The notes beneath the pieces are model-generated. The model was not told the DNA's origin. It searched no databases and saw only the letters and a list, made by a program, of their open reading frames with translations. The translations under genes and the position numbers were made by a program. This document shows positions 1-5,508 of a DNA stretch of 7,872 nucleotides, piece by piece (the stretch's first letter is position 1; every line of letters starts with the position of its first letter). The stretch spans positions 1 through 7,872 of the forward strand of contig JAPHUU010000153.1 in NCBI GenBank assembly GCA_026193555.1, written 5' to 3'. Source of the stretch: Rhodanobacter sp. (GTDB lineage: Bacteria; Pseudomonadota; Gammaproteobacteria; Xanthomonadales; Rhodanobacteraceae).

Positions 1-213
1 AACTACCGCGCCATCGTCGATGCGTTCGCCGGTGCCCGTGTAGATTGTCGCGTGCTGGATCAGCGTGGTCTGCCCAGGCAGCGCCTGGTAGGTGGACGGG
101 AAGGCGTCCGGCGGGAATTCGGTCGGCGCCGAGACCGCCGCGTTGGCGACAACCCCCGCGGACACCACCAGTAAAATCGCGAGCATCGTCGCGCGCAAGT
201 GTGACGATTTCAT
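1..213 (-). CDS. Secreted amidohydrolase family protein, N-terminal part (runs off left edge)
   Basis: Reading the minus strand from the ATG at 213-211 gives 71 open codons to the window edge. Residues 1-28 look like a Sec signal peptide: a basic start (MKSSHLRATM), a hydrophobic stretch LAILLVVSAGVVA and a cleavage region near NAAVSA. After it comes LIQHATIYTGTGERIDDGAV, the typical first beta strands of metal-dependent amidohydrolases (imidazolonepropionase/prolidase-like, PF01979 superfamily), where an 'A-T-x-x-T-G-x-G' strand precedes the 'I-x-D-G-x-I' turn. The metal-binding HxH motif would lie beyond the edge. GGAG at 222-219 is 5 nt before the ATG and supports the start. The gene's upstream side is occupied by an IS256 remnant, so its promoter may have been altered. 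The exact substrate cannot be told from this part. Confidence 0.75.
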   Translation of the reverse strand, partial: MKSSHLRATMLAILLVVSAGVVANAAVSAPTEFPPDAFPSTYQALPGQTTLIQHATIYTGTGERIDDGAVV

Positions 214-277
214 CTTCGCTCCAAGTGAGGGTGTGCAGAATCTTGTGTAAACAGGATTTGAGTTACCGCTGAGGAAG

Positions 278-453
278 TCACTCGTCGAACTGGATCGTAA
301 AACGGTTCAAGGCGGCCTTCCAGTCGCGGATCGGTATCGTCCACTTCTTGCTGATGTTGCGCAGGGCAGGTAGAACAGTTTCAGCAAGGCCTCGTCGCTC
401 GGGAAGGAGCCACGATTCTTGGTAATCTTGCGCAGGCTGGCGAATTCAATGCT
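278..453 (-). pseudogene. IS256-family transposase, C-terminal remnant with frameshift
   Basis: On the minus strand, from 453 down, the translation begins SIEFASLRKITKNRGSFPSD and continues EALLKLFYL, which is the conserved C-terminal region of IS256/Mutator-type DDE transposases. One nucleotide is missing near 365-368 (176 nt where 59 codons need 177). In the next frame the homology resumes as LRNISKKWTIPIRDWKAALN, then RFTIQFDE and a TGA at 280-278, close to the family's natural end. A few residues also appear to be missing near the start (family pattern I-E-S-L-N-x-S-L-R-K against I-E-F-A-S-L-R-K here). The catalytic DDE part is absent. Just past the stop, around 237-254, a sequence containing CTTGTGTAAAC resembles the terminal repeats of this family and may be the element's end. 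The remnant is non-functional. Confidence 0.8.
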
Positions 454-529
454 GAAGTGCACCACCCCAAGTGGTAGAGCGGCGCAGGTGCGGTAGCCTG
501 TACAGCTTCACCGCCATGTGGAACTGCAC

Positions 530-619
530 ATGAGCTACACACACCTGAGCCAAGACGAACGCTATCAGATTCAACACCACCATAGGGGTGGCGATAGGGG
601 TGGCGATAGGGGTCAGTAG
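530..619 (+). pseudogene. IS30-family transposase, N-terminal stub (17 codons plus foreign tail)
   Basis: The ATG at 530 opens MSYTHLSQDERYQIQHH, the characteristic N-terminus of IS30-family transposases of xanthomonads (consensus start M-[ST]-Y-T-x-L-[ST]-x-[DE]-E-R-Y-Q-I, leading into a helix-turn-helix). After residue 17 the homology stops at a 12-bp tandem repeat, which adds RGGDRGGDRGQ before a TAG at 617-619. More than 90 percent of the gene, including the DDE domain, is lost. An inverted repeat CATGTG/CACATG (515-520 and 527-532) overlaps the start codon. The piece is probably a deletion scar where an IS30 copy recombined with a RAYT-type end just downstream. Confidence 0.7.
582..613 (+). 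repeat. 12-bp tandem repeat, 2.7 copies
   Basis: The unit ATAGGGGTGGCG occurs at 582-593 and 594-605, and a partial third copy fills 606-613. It forms the breakpoint of the IS30 stub and leads directly to GGGGTC-containing RAYT end sequence at 636. It probably arose by slippage on a G-rich end motif. Confidence 0.8.
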
Positions 620-635
620 CGACCGCTCAGCGACC

Positions 636-676
636 GGGGTCAGAGTGCACTTTCTTGAAAAGCCGACTCTGCCCCC
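636..676. repeat. RAYT-type end repeat (A type) forming an inverted pair
   Basis: GGGGTCAGAGTGCACTTTC at 636-654 points right. At 666-676 the sequence ACTCTGCCCCC is the reverse complement of GGGGGCAGAGT, so positions 636-646 and 666-676 can form an 11-bp stem with one mismatch. I read this as two facing ends of a RAYT-mobilised element with nothing left between them. It sits about 60-100 bp upstream of the S10 peptidase start and may form part of that gene's 5' region. Confidence 0.65.
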
Positions 677-738
677 GGGTTCCCTTTAAACGCCAGCACC
701 TCTTGAAGCACCAAAAAAAGCAACCCGAGGATTATCCA

Positions 739-2337
739 TTGCGTACTGTGATTGACCCGAAGAAGTTGTTCCTCCTGGCGGCCGTGTGCGGATGTTTCAT
801 GTCATCCGCCCTGGCTGCGGACCAGGCCGGCACCAAAGTTGTGGCACCGGATTTCAAGCCGGCCACGGTCACCACCGACGGTTCGGTCACGGTCGCCGGC
901 AAGCGCATCGATTATCGCGCCGTCGCCGGCACGCTCATCGTGCACGCCAAGGGCTGGGATGACGCGGCGTCGGCCGGCGCGAAGGAGGGTGACCACGACA
1001 ACCCGACCGCCGTCGCCTCGATGTTCTACACGGCCTATTTCAAGAAGGGAGCAAAGGCCGCCAACCGCCCGGTGACCTTCCTGTTCAACGGCGGACCGGG
1101 CTCCTCGAGCATTTGGGTGCACATGGGTGCGTTCGGCCCGGTGCGCGTGGTCACCAACGGCGTCGAGCACACGCCGGCCGGACCCTACACGGTCGTCAAC
1201 AACAACGACAGCCTTCTTGATACCTCGGACCTGGTGTTCATCGACGCGCCGGGCACGGGCTTCAGCCGCATCGGGGGCAAGGACGCGGCCAAGTCGTTTT
1301 ACGGCGTCGACCAGGACATCCACGCCTTTGCCATTTTCGTTCGCGAGTTCCTGACCAAATACGGCCGCTGGAATTCCCCGAAATACGTCTTTGGCGAAAG
1401 CTACGGCACCATGCGCGGCGCGGGTCTCGCCTATGCGCTGCAGAAGGAGCACATCGACCTCAACGGCGTCATCCTGCTCTCGGACATCTTGAATTGGGAT
1501 CTCGTGCCCGATGATCCGGAGTTGAATCCGGGCATTGACGAGCCGTACATCATGTCCCTGCCCAGCTATGCCGCGACAGCCTGGTATCACCACAAGCTCG
1601 CCAACCGCCCGGAGCAGCTGCAGCCATTCCTGGCCGACGTGGAAAACTTCGCGATCGGCGAATACGCCCATGCGCTGATGCTCGGCGATCAGCTGGATCC
1701 GAAGAACCGCATGGCGGTCGCCCAGAAGCTCCACGCCTACACCGGCCTGCCGGTTGCTTACTTGCTGAAAACACGTCTGCGCATCGAGTACGGTGCCTTC
1801 CAGAAGGAGGTATTGAGCGGCCAGGACGAGACCACCGGGACGCTCGACACGCGCTTCGTCGGGCCGACCCTCGACCCGCTGTCGAAAGTCGCCAAATACG
1901 ATCCGCAGGACGCTGCGATCTCCTCCGCCTATGTCGCGGCGTGGAACACCTATGCGCGCAAGACGCTCAAATATGGCGCCGGCCAGACCTTCAAGGCGGG
2001 CATTCCTGTCTACAAGAGCTGGGACTACAGGCACCAGCCGCCCGGCGCACCCCATCCCTTGATCGCGCTACCCAATGTGCTGCCGGATCTTGCCGCGGCG
2101 ATGAAGCGGAATCCCGATCTCAGGGTCATGGTCAATGGCGGCTATTTCGACATCTCCACGCCCTTCTTCGCCGGCAAGTTCGAACTGGAGCATCTGCCGA
2201 TTCCCGCCTCGCTGCGCAAGAACATCGAATACCGCTATTACGAATCCGGCCACATGGTGTACGTCACGCCATCGAAGCTTGCCGAACTGCACGACAACGT
2301 CGCGGCCTTCATTCGCGGGACGGACAACGTGAAATGA
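739..2337 (+). CDS. Secreted serine carboxypeptidase-like protein (peptidase family S10)
   Basis: This is a 532-residue alpha/beta-hydrolase peptidase predicted to remove C-terminal residues from peptides after export. From the TTG at 739, residues 1-27 form a signal peptide (basic start, LFLLAAVCGCFMSSALA, then ADQAG). Hallmarks follow in order: the oxyanion-hole motif NGGPGSSS (117-124), the nucleophile in GESYG with Ser221, Asp471 in NGGYFDIS, and His505 in ESGHMV. The S10 triad Ser/Asp/His is therefore complete, and the length fits bacterial members. The TTG is preferred because CGAGG (726-730) lies 8 nt before it and the signal peptide begins there; a GTG at 748 is an alternative. The reading frame is open back to 655, but that part is repeat DNA and gives a poor, non-leader sequence. 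The protein is probably periplasmic or secreted. It stands alone, without an operon partner. Confidence 0.92.
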   Translation: MRTVIDPKKLFLLAAVCGCFMSSALAADQAGTKVVAPDFKPATVTTDGSVTVAGKRIDYRAVAGTLIVHAKGWDDAASAGAKEGDHDNPTAVASMFYTAYFKKGAKAANRPVTFLFNGGPGSSSIWVHMGAFGPVRVVTNGVEHTPAGPYTVVNNNDSLLDTSDLVFIDAPGTGFSRIGGKDAAKSFYGVDQDIHAFAIFVREFLTKYGRWNSPKYVFGESYGTMRGAGLAYALQKEHIDLNGVILLSDILNWDLVPDDPELNPGIDEPYIMSLPSYAATAWYHHKLANRPEQLQPFLADVENFAIGEYAHALMLGDQLDPKNRMAVAQKLHAYTGLPVAYLLKTRLRIEYGAFQKEVLSGQDETTGTLDTRFVGPTLDPLSKVAKYDPQDAAISSAYVAAWNTYARKTLKYGAGQTFKAGIPVYKSWDYRHQPPGAPHPLIALPNVLPDLAAAMKRNPDLRVMVNGGYFDISTPFFAGKFELEHLPIPASLRKNIEYRYYESGHMVYVTPSKLAELHDNVAAFIRGTDNVK

Positions 2338-2357
2338 TGCCCAAAACGGGGTCTGTG

Positions 2358-2406
2358 GAAACCGGGACGGAGGAAGTTAAATGCCCTCGGTTTCGGTTTC
2401 GGCTCC
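2358..2406 (-). repeat. RAYT 3'-end scar: C-type end repeat plus last codons of a RAYT
   Basis: Positions 2358-2390 match 6957-6989, the 3' end of the intact RAYT unit, over 33 nt with a single difference (C2363 against T6962). The match goes beyond the end repeat into coding sequence. On the minus strand 2403-2378 reads AETETEGI and a TAA, against AEAEPEGI and TAA in the intact gene. So a relative of that RAYT once ended here, and only its final codons and outer end remain. It begins 20 bp after the S10 peptidase stop codon. Confidence 0.8.
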
Positions 2407-2429
2407 AAAACTGGGGTCCAAAACTGGGG
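2404..2429 (+). repeat. 13-bp perfect tandem duplication
   Basis: TCCAAAACTGGGG is present at 2404-2416 and again, directly adjacent, at 2417-2429. The second copy runs into the A-type end repeat at 2426. It duplicates the outer AAACTGGGG part of the end repeat, either by slippage or by insertion of one element end next to another. Confidence 0.85.
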
Positions 2430-2443
2430 TCAGAGTGCACTTT
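2426..2443 (+). repeat. RAYT-type end repeat (A type), second copy
   Basis: GGGGTCAGAGTGCACTTT is identical over 18 nt to positions 636-653. It points right. No clear facing A-type partner is seen in the next 300 bp, so this is a solitary end or one whose partner has decayed. Confidence 0.8.
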
Positions 2444-2510
2444 ACAGATGAAAGCTGGACCACCCCTGGATTCTCGGACGGTCTAATTTTCTGTCACTCG
2501 AACAACAAGA

Positions 2511-2575
2511 AAAAGCCGGTCGGGTTCATTTTTTCGAAGGGCTCGGTTGCAGGAAAATGAATCGGCCCCCCTTTC
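2511..2575. repeat. Facing pair of RAYT-type ends (D type), solo remnant
   Basis: Positions 2511-2534 (AAAAGCCGGTCGGGTTCATT, then TTTT) point right, and 2552-2575 (GGAAAATGAATCGGCCCCCC, then TTTC) point left. They are imperfect inverted repeats separated by 17 nt. The right arm also shares the 14 nt TGCAGGAAAATGAA (2548-2561) exactly with 5940-5953, next to the truncated RAYT. This looks like a unit of that kind reduced to its two ends. Confidence 0.6.
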
Positions 2576-2600
2576 ACCGGATGCTTTCAGCTTGCCGGCG

Positions 2601-2620
2601 GCGCACGCGCGAATGTGCGC
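2601..2620. repeat. GC-rich hairpin upstream of the small secreted protein
   Basis: GCGCAC (2601-2606) and GTGCGC (2615-2620) form a perfect 6-bp stem around an 8-nt loop. It lies about 90 bp before the next gene. There is no T-run, so it is not a normal terminator. With the repeats above it fills most of the 374-bp stretch 2338-2711. The remaining 2621-2695 shows no feature I can support. Confidence 0.4.
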
Positions 2621-2711
2621 TCTGACCGCGGTTTGGGTCTGATGCCCTCGGGCTGCGCGGGTGCAATGAGTGTAATAGGATCCCTGTACGCCATTTTCTG
2701 GAGCCATCACC

Positions 2712-3242
2712 ATGACTATGTCGAGCCGTATTGCCGTCGCGCTGTTCCTATCCGTCCTGTTCGTGCCCGTTGCCTCCTCGTCGCCGGCGTCTTCCGGCCA
2801 GGCTGGCGCTCACGCGGCCGCTCCTCGCCTGGTACGCATCGACGATGTGAAGGCATACCTTGATCGGACGCGCGATGTCATCGCGTTGGCACGCTCCGGA
2901 GGATATGGCCCGATCAAGACATCAGATCTGGATCGGGCTGTTGCGGCGCAGGCGCAGATTGAAATGCTGCTGGGCAACCGCAGTGACGCCAATGGCCTCA
3001 CCGGTGACCAGAAACGTGAGCTGGCTAATGCCCAGGAAACGATCAACTCCATCGTCCGAGCGGACGACAAGAACCGCATCGTTTGCACGCGCGCGTTACG
3101 CACTGGTAGTCGCCTTCCCACCAGGGAATGCATGACAGTGGCGCAACGCGAAGCGCGAGCTGCTAGCGCGCGCAAAGCTACGGATGAATTGCAGAGATCC
3201 CTGGGATGTGAGCGGGATCATGCCTCGGGCCAATGCCTGTGA
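2712..3242 (+). CDS. Small secreted protein with four cysteines, unknown function
   Basis: The protein has 176 residues. Residues 4-25 (SSRIAVALFLSVLFVPVASS) form an export signal, followed by a low-complexity S/A/G linker to about residue 37. The mature part begins RLVRIDDVKAYLDRTRDVIA and is mainly helical. Near its end is CTRALRTGSRLPTREC (125-140) followed by MTVAQREARAA. A 'C-x-R-x(4)-G-S-x(6)-C-x-T-x-A-Q' arrangement of this kind recurs in small periplasmic proteins of Xanthomonadales and relatives, none with a function known to me. The only mature cysteines are 125, 140, 166 and 175, so two disulfides are possible. GGAG at 2700-2703 is 8 nt before the ATG and supports this start; a second ATG at 2718 is a less likely alternative. 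The stop codon overlaps the outer edge of the next repeat block, as if an element landed exactly at the 3' end. Confidence 0.8.
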   Translation: MTMSSRIAVALFLSVLFVPVASSSPASSGQAGAHAAAPRLVRIDDVKAYLDRTRDVIALARSGGYGPIKTSDLDRAVAAQAQIEMLLGNRSDANGLTGDQKRELANAQETINSIVRADDKNRIVCTRALRTGSRLPTRECMTVAQREARAASARKATDELQRSLGCERDHASGQCL

Positions 3243-3446
3243 AAAGAGGGGGCAGGTTCACTTTCCGAAACGGGGACGGAGGAAGTTAAATCGGGTTGGC
3301 TTGACGTCCTCCGTCCCGGTTTGGAGGCTGGCGAGCCGTGGTAGCTTTCCGTTGCGGTCGGGCCGCATCCGCGGTGGGACAGTCGCTTGCCCTTCACCGT
3401 CTGGCATTCCGCCGTGAAGCAGATAGTGAAGCTGCCCCCTTTTAAA
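3241..3446. mobile_element. Nested remnant of RAYT-type units between two genes
   Basis: The left boundary (3241-3266) contains AGGGGGCAGGTTCACTTTCC pointing right. The right boundary (3425-3446) contains AGTGAAGCTGCCCCCTTTT pointing left, an imperfect inverted copy of the left one. Directly inside the left end lies a second, C-type inverted pair (3267-3322). The remaining 3323-3424 has no recognisable protein. The block fills the whole gap between the stop of the small secreted protein and the ribosome-binding site of the aminotransferase, so it has replaced or displaced the aminotransferase's native upstream region. No transposase gene remains inside. If it moves, it would need one supplied in trans. 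Confidence 0.6.
3267..3322. repeat. C-type end repeats arranged as a long hairpin
   Basis: GGGACGGAGGAAGTTAAA is at 3273-3290 (whole repeat 3267-3290, plus strand). An inverted, partly diverged copy with CGTCCTCCGTCCCGG ends at 3319 and continues GTTT to 3322. Arms 3271-3290 and 3300-3319 pair in 16 of 20 positions, with a 9-nt loop (3291-3299). It lies 25 nt after a stop codon, so the transcript would form a stable stem there, although no U-run follows. Confidence 0.75.
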
Positions 3447-3459
3447 CAAGGCGAAAACC

Positions 3460-4593
3460 ATGCAAGCCGACTCATCTTCTGGTGTCGATCCGAACGGTCT
3501 GCGGGAATACTCGGTGGTCTTCACCGACCGCGCGCTCAATCACATGTCGCAACGGTTTCAGCAGGTCATGCGCGACTTGTCGAATCATCTGAAGACGGTC
3601 TACCACGCCCACGCCGTCGCGCTGGTGCCCGGCGGCGGTACGGCCGGCATGGAATCCGTGGCGCGTCAGTTCGCGCACGGCAAGAACGTGTTGGTCATTC
3701 GCAATGGATGGTTCAGCTACCGCTGGAGCCAGATTTTCGAGGTCGCCGGGATTCCCGCACACACGACCGTGCTCAAGGCCCGCCCGGCCCACGCCGCACA
3801 CCAGGCGCCGTTTGTGCCGCCGCCGCTTGATGACGTCGTCGCCCGTATTGCCGTAGACAAGCCTGACCTGGTATTCGCGGCACACGTGGAAACCTCGTCC
3901 GGCATGCTGCTGCCGGATGACTATCTGCAAGCCGTGGCAGCCGCGGTCCACGCGCACGGTGGCCTGTTCGTACTCGATTGCATCGCCAGCGGTGCGCTGT
4001 GGATCGACATGCCGCGGATCGGTGTGGACGTCCTGCTGTCCGCACCGCAGAAAACCTGGAGCTCGACGCCGTGTGCCGCCATGGTCATGCTTTCGGCGAC
4101 CGCGGAGGCACGGCTGAAGTCCACGCAAAGCTCCAGCTTCACGCTGGATCTGGCCAAATGGCGCGCCGTCATGGCGGCCTATGAAGACGGTGGTTTCTCC
4201 TACCACTCGACCCTGCCCACCGATGCGCTGGTGCAGCTGCGCGACGCCATGGTCGAAACCATGGGTATGGGTCTGGAAAATGCACGCAACGCGCAATGCG
4301 ATCTCGGGCAGAAGGTGCGCGCCGTGCTGGCTCGCCGAGGTCTGCCCAGCGTCGCTGCCGAGGGCTTCCAGGCGCCCGGCGTGGTGGTGAGCTACACCGA
4401 CAGTGACGCCATCCACAAGGGCAGCGCGTTTGCCGCACAAGGCCTGCAAATTGCGGCCGGCACCCCGCTGGCCTGTGACGAGCCCGACGACTTCAAGACA
4501 TTCCGGATCGGCCTGTTCGGTCTCGACAAGCTCAAGGATGTCGACGGCACGGTGCAGCGACTGGACGATGCGCTTGCTTGCATCGTGGAATGA
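3460..4593 (+). CDS. PLP-dependent class V aminotransferase
   Basis: A 377-residue fold-type I, class V aminotransferase of the alanine-glyoxylate/serine-pyruvate group, a cytosolic enzyme moving an amino group between an amino acid and a 2-oxo acid. Visible landmarks: the cofactor phosphate loop VPGGGTAGMES (56-66), the conserved RNGWFSYRW (81-89), HVETSSGMLL (residues 146-155) at the substrate side, Asp173 in FVLDCIAS to contact the pyridine nitrogen, and Lys198 in SAPQKTWSST as the expected Schiff-base lysine. A C-terminal small domain (about 265-377) includes FRIGLFG. The length is normal. The ATG at 3460 has AAGG (3448-3451) 8 nt upstream. That sequence lies immediately after the right end of a repeat block (3446), so any promoter must lie in or beyond the repeat. 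The exact substrates cannot be inferred. 2-aminoethylphosphonate- or phosphoserine-type relatives are less likely alternatives. Confidence 0.9.
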   Translation: MQADSSSGVDPNGLREYSVVFTDRALNHMSQRFQQVMRDLSNHLKTVYHAHAVALVPGGGTAGMESVARQFAHGKNVLVIRNGWFSYRWSQIFEVAGIPAHTTVLKARPAHAAHQAPFVPPPLDDVVARIAVDKPDLVFAAHVETSSGMLLPDDYLQAVAAAVHAHGGLFVLDCIASGALWIDMPRIGVDVLLSAPQKTWSSTPCAAMVMLSATAEARLKSTQSSSFTLDLAKWRAVMAAYEDGGFSYHSTLPTDALVQLRDAMVETMGMGLENARNAQCDLGQKVRAVLARRGLPSVAAEGFQAPGVVVSYTDSDAIHKGSAFAAQGLQIAAGTPLACDEPDDFKTFRIGLFGLDKLKDVDGTVQRLDDALACIVE

Positions 4594-4609
4594 CGAAAGC
4601 GCGCCCAAA

Positions 4610-4630
4610 CAGGAAGCAGGGTGCACTTTT
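4610..4630 (+). repeat. Degenerate RAYT-type end between convergent genes
   Basis: AGGAAGCAGGGTGCACTTTT resembles the A-type end (shared GGTGCACTTT/AGTGCACTTT core, CAGGG for CAGAG). It begins about 17 bp after the aminotransferase stop in the 84-bp gap to the end of the convergent gene. No partner and no convincing intrinsic terminator are visible in this gap. Confidence 0.45.
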
Positions 4631-4677
4631 CGAGCTCGGTTTTCCGGGGCGACGGGGAGGGGCGCTGACGTTGGCGC

Positions 4678-5418
4678 TCAGTCTTGCAACCAGCTCATGG
4701 CCTGGTCGCGCTCGTCGTAATCGAATTTGCGGATCTTGGCCAGCATCAGCGGATCCAGCACGTGGTTGGCGAACGTGCCCATCGGGCTGTTGGTGACCAG
4801 GGCCACCTTGCTGATCCTGTCGTGCACGGCGTTGACGAATTTCAGGTGGGCGAACAGGGCGCCGACGCTCTGCCAGCCGGGGAATTTCCGGCTGTGGATC
4901 AAGATGCCGCGAAGCCGGTCATGATCCTTGAGATAGTCGCCGATCGTCTTGCCGACGGCCTCGAAATCGTCTTCGCTCAGCGCCTTGTCCGCCTCAGGCT
5001 CCAGCACCAGGATGCCGGCATCGCCGTCCAGCGCGATGTGGATGCGCTCGCGCTCACGCTCGCACACCCACTCCCTGGCCGCCGCGTACTCGGCGCTGCC
5101 GAAGTGCCGCAGCTCACCGGGCGAAAACAGCCCGAACAGCTTGATGGCATTCTCCAGCCACTTGATGTCGCTGACGATCGCCATGCGCGCCCAGTGGCCG
5201 ATCTTGCCCAGCCCCAGCCGCAGGTCCTGCCACACCGCGCCGGCCTCCATGCCCTTCCATTCGCCTTCGATGCAGCACAGCAGGTCGAGCTTGGGGTGAT
5301 TTGCCAGCTTCTCGTTGACGAGCGGGATGAGCAGCCTCTCGTAGTCCTCCGCGCGCAGCTTGTCGTTGATCCGGATGCCGATCACGTGGTCCGGTAGTCC
5401 CTCGATCATGGTCAACAT
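4678..5418 (-). CDS. Tandem SpoIIAA-like (STAS-fold) protein
   Basis: This is a 246-residue protein made of two consecutive SpoIIAA-like domains (PF11964 type). These small STAS-fold domains resemble anti-anti-sigma factors and lipid carriers and have no firmly known role. Domain 1 (about 1-120) has the typical MIEGLPDHVIGIRINDKL start, KLDLLCCIEGEWKGMEAGAV (44-63), KIGHWARMAIVSDIKWLENA (72-91), and ends GSAEYAAAREWV (107-118). Domain 2 (about 125-246) repeats this plan: RGILIHSRKFPGWQSVGALF (170-189), RISKVALVTNSPMGTFANHV (201-220), ending FDYDERDQAMSWLQD. Most family members carry only one such domain. No signal peptide or membrane segment is seen, so it is probably cytosolic. GGAGGG at 5432-5427 lies 8 nt before the ATG. 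It is a single gene on the minus strand, convergent with the aminotransferase. Confidence 0.85.
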   Translation of the reverse strand: MLTMIEGLPDHVIGIRINDKLRAEDYERLLIPLVNEKLANHPKLDLLCCIEGEWKGMEAGAVWQDLRLGLGKIGHWARMAIVSDIKWLENAIKLFGLFSPGELRHFGSAEYAAAREWVCERERERIHIALDGDAGILVLEPEADKALSEDDFEAVGKTIGDYLKDHDRLRGILIHSRKFPGWQSVGALFAHLKFVNAVHDRISKVALVTNSPMGTFANHVLDPLMLAKIRKFDYDERDQAMSWLQD

Positions 5419-5458
5419 GGTGCTGTCCCTCCGTTGTGGCGCCAGATGGGTCGGACTG

Positions 5459-5483
5459 CTGGACGGTCAGTGTACTCGTCCAG
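5459..5483. promoter_or_regulatory. Inverted repeat upstream of the SpoIIAA-like gene
   Basis: CTGGACG (5459-5465) and CGTCCAG (5477-5483) are perfect 7-bp arms around 11 nt. The repeat is 41-65 bp before the minus-strand start at 5418, where an operator or leader hairpin could be. The loop GTCAGTGTACT also resembles a degraded RAYT end (GTCAGAGTGCACT), so it may be repeat debris rather than a regulatory site. Confidence 0.3.
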
Positions 5484-5508
5484 AAACCTCAGGGTCGGAG
5501 CCCCTCGC

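Noticed and set aside
45..272. A 75-codon plus-strand frame at the left edge
   Set aside because: It is antisense to the amidohydrolase N-terminus, which has a signal peptide and a Shine-Dalgarno sequence. The plus-strand translation is Arg/Ser/Pro-rich noise.
582..613. CRISPR-like or iteron array
   Set aside because: The repeats are directly adjacent with no spacers and fewer than three copies, so this is a short tandem duplication.
802..2055. A 417-codon open frame on the minus strand opposite the S10 peptidase
   Set aside because: It is antisense to a gene with a complete catalytic triad, has an Arg/Val/Gly-rich composition and no recognisable domain. Long antisense frames are expected in GC-rich codon usage.
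3267..3322. Intrinsic terminator for the small secreted protein gene
   Set aside because: The stem is strong but no T-run follows, and the same sequence recurs as a transposon end. I list it as a repeat, although it might still influence the transcript end.
3184..3539. Several small open frames through the nested repeat block
   Set aside because: They consist largely of translated repeat ends and overlap each other in different frames. None has a start signal or a recognisable fold.
3472..4626. A 384-codon open frame on the minus strand opposite the aminotransferase
   Set aside because: It covers the aminotransferase almost exactly, is rich in His/Arg/Gly with no family signature, and mirrors the coding bias of the opposite strand.
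4684..5397. A 237-codon plus-strand frame opposite the SpoIIAA-like gene
   Set aside because: It is antisense to a well-supported two-domain protein that has a good ribosome-binding site. Its own sequence shows no domain.
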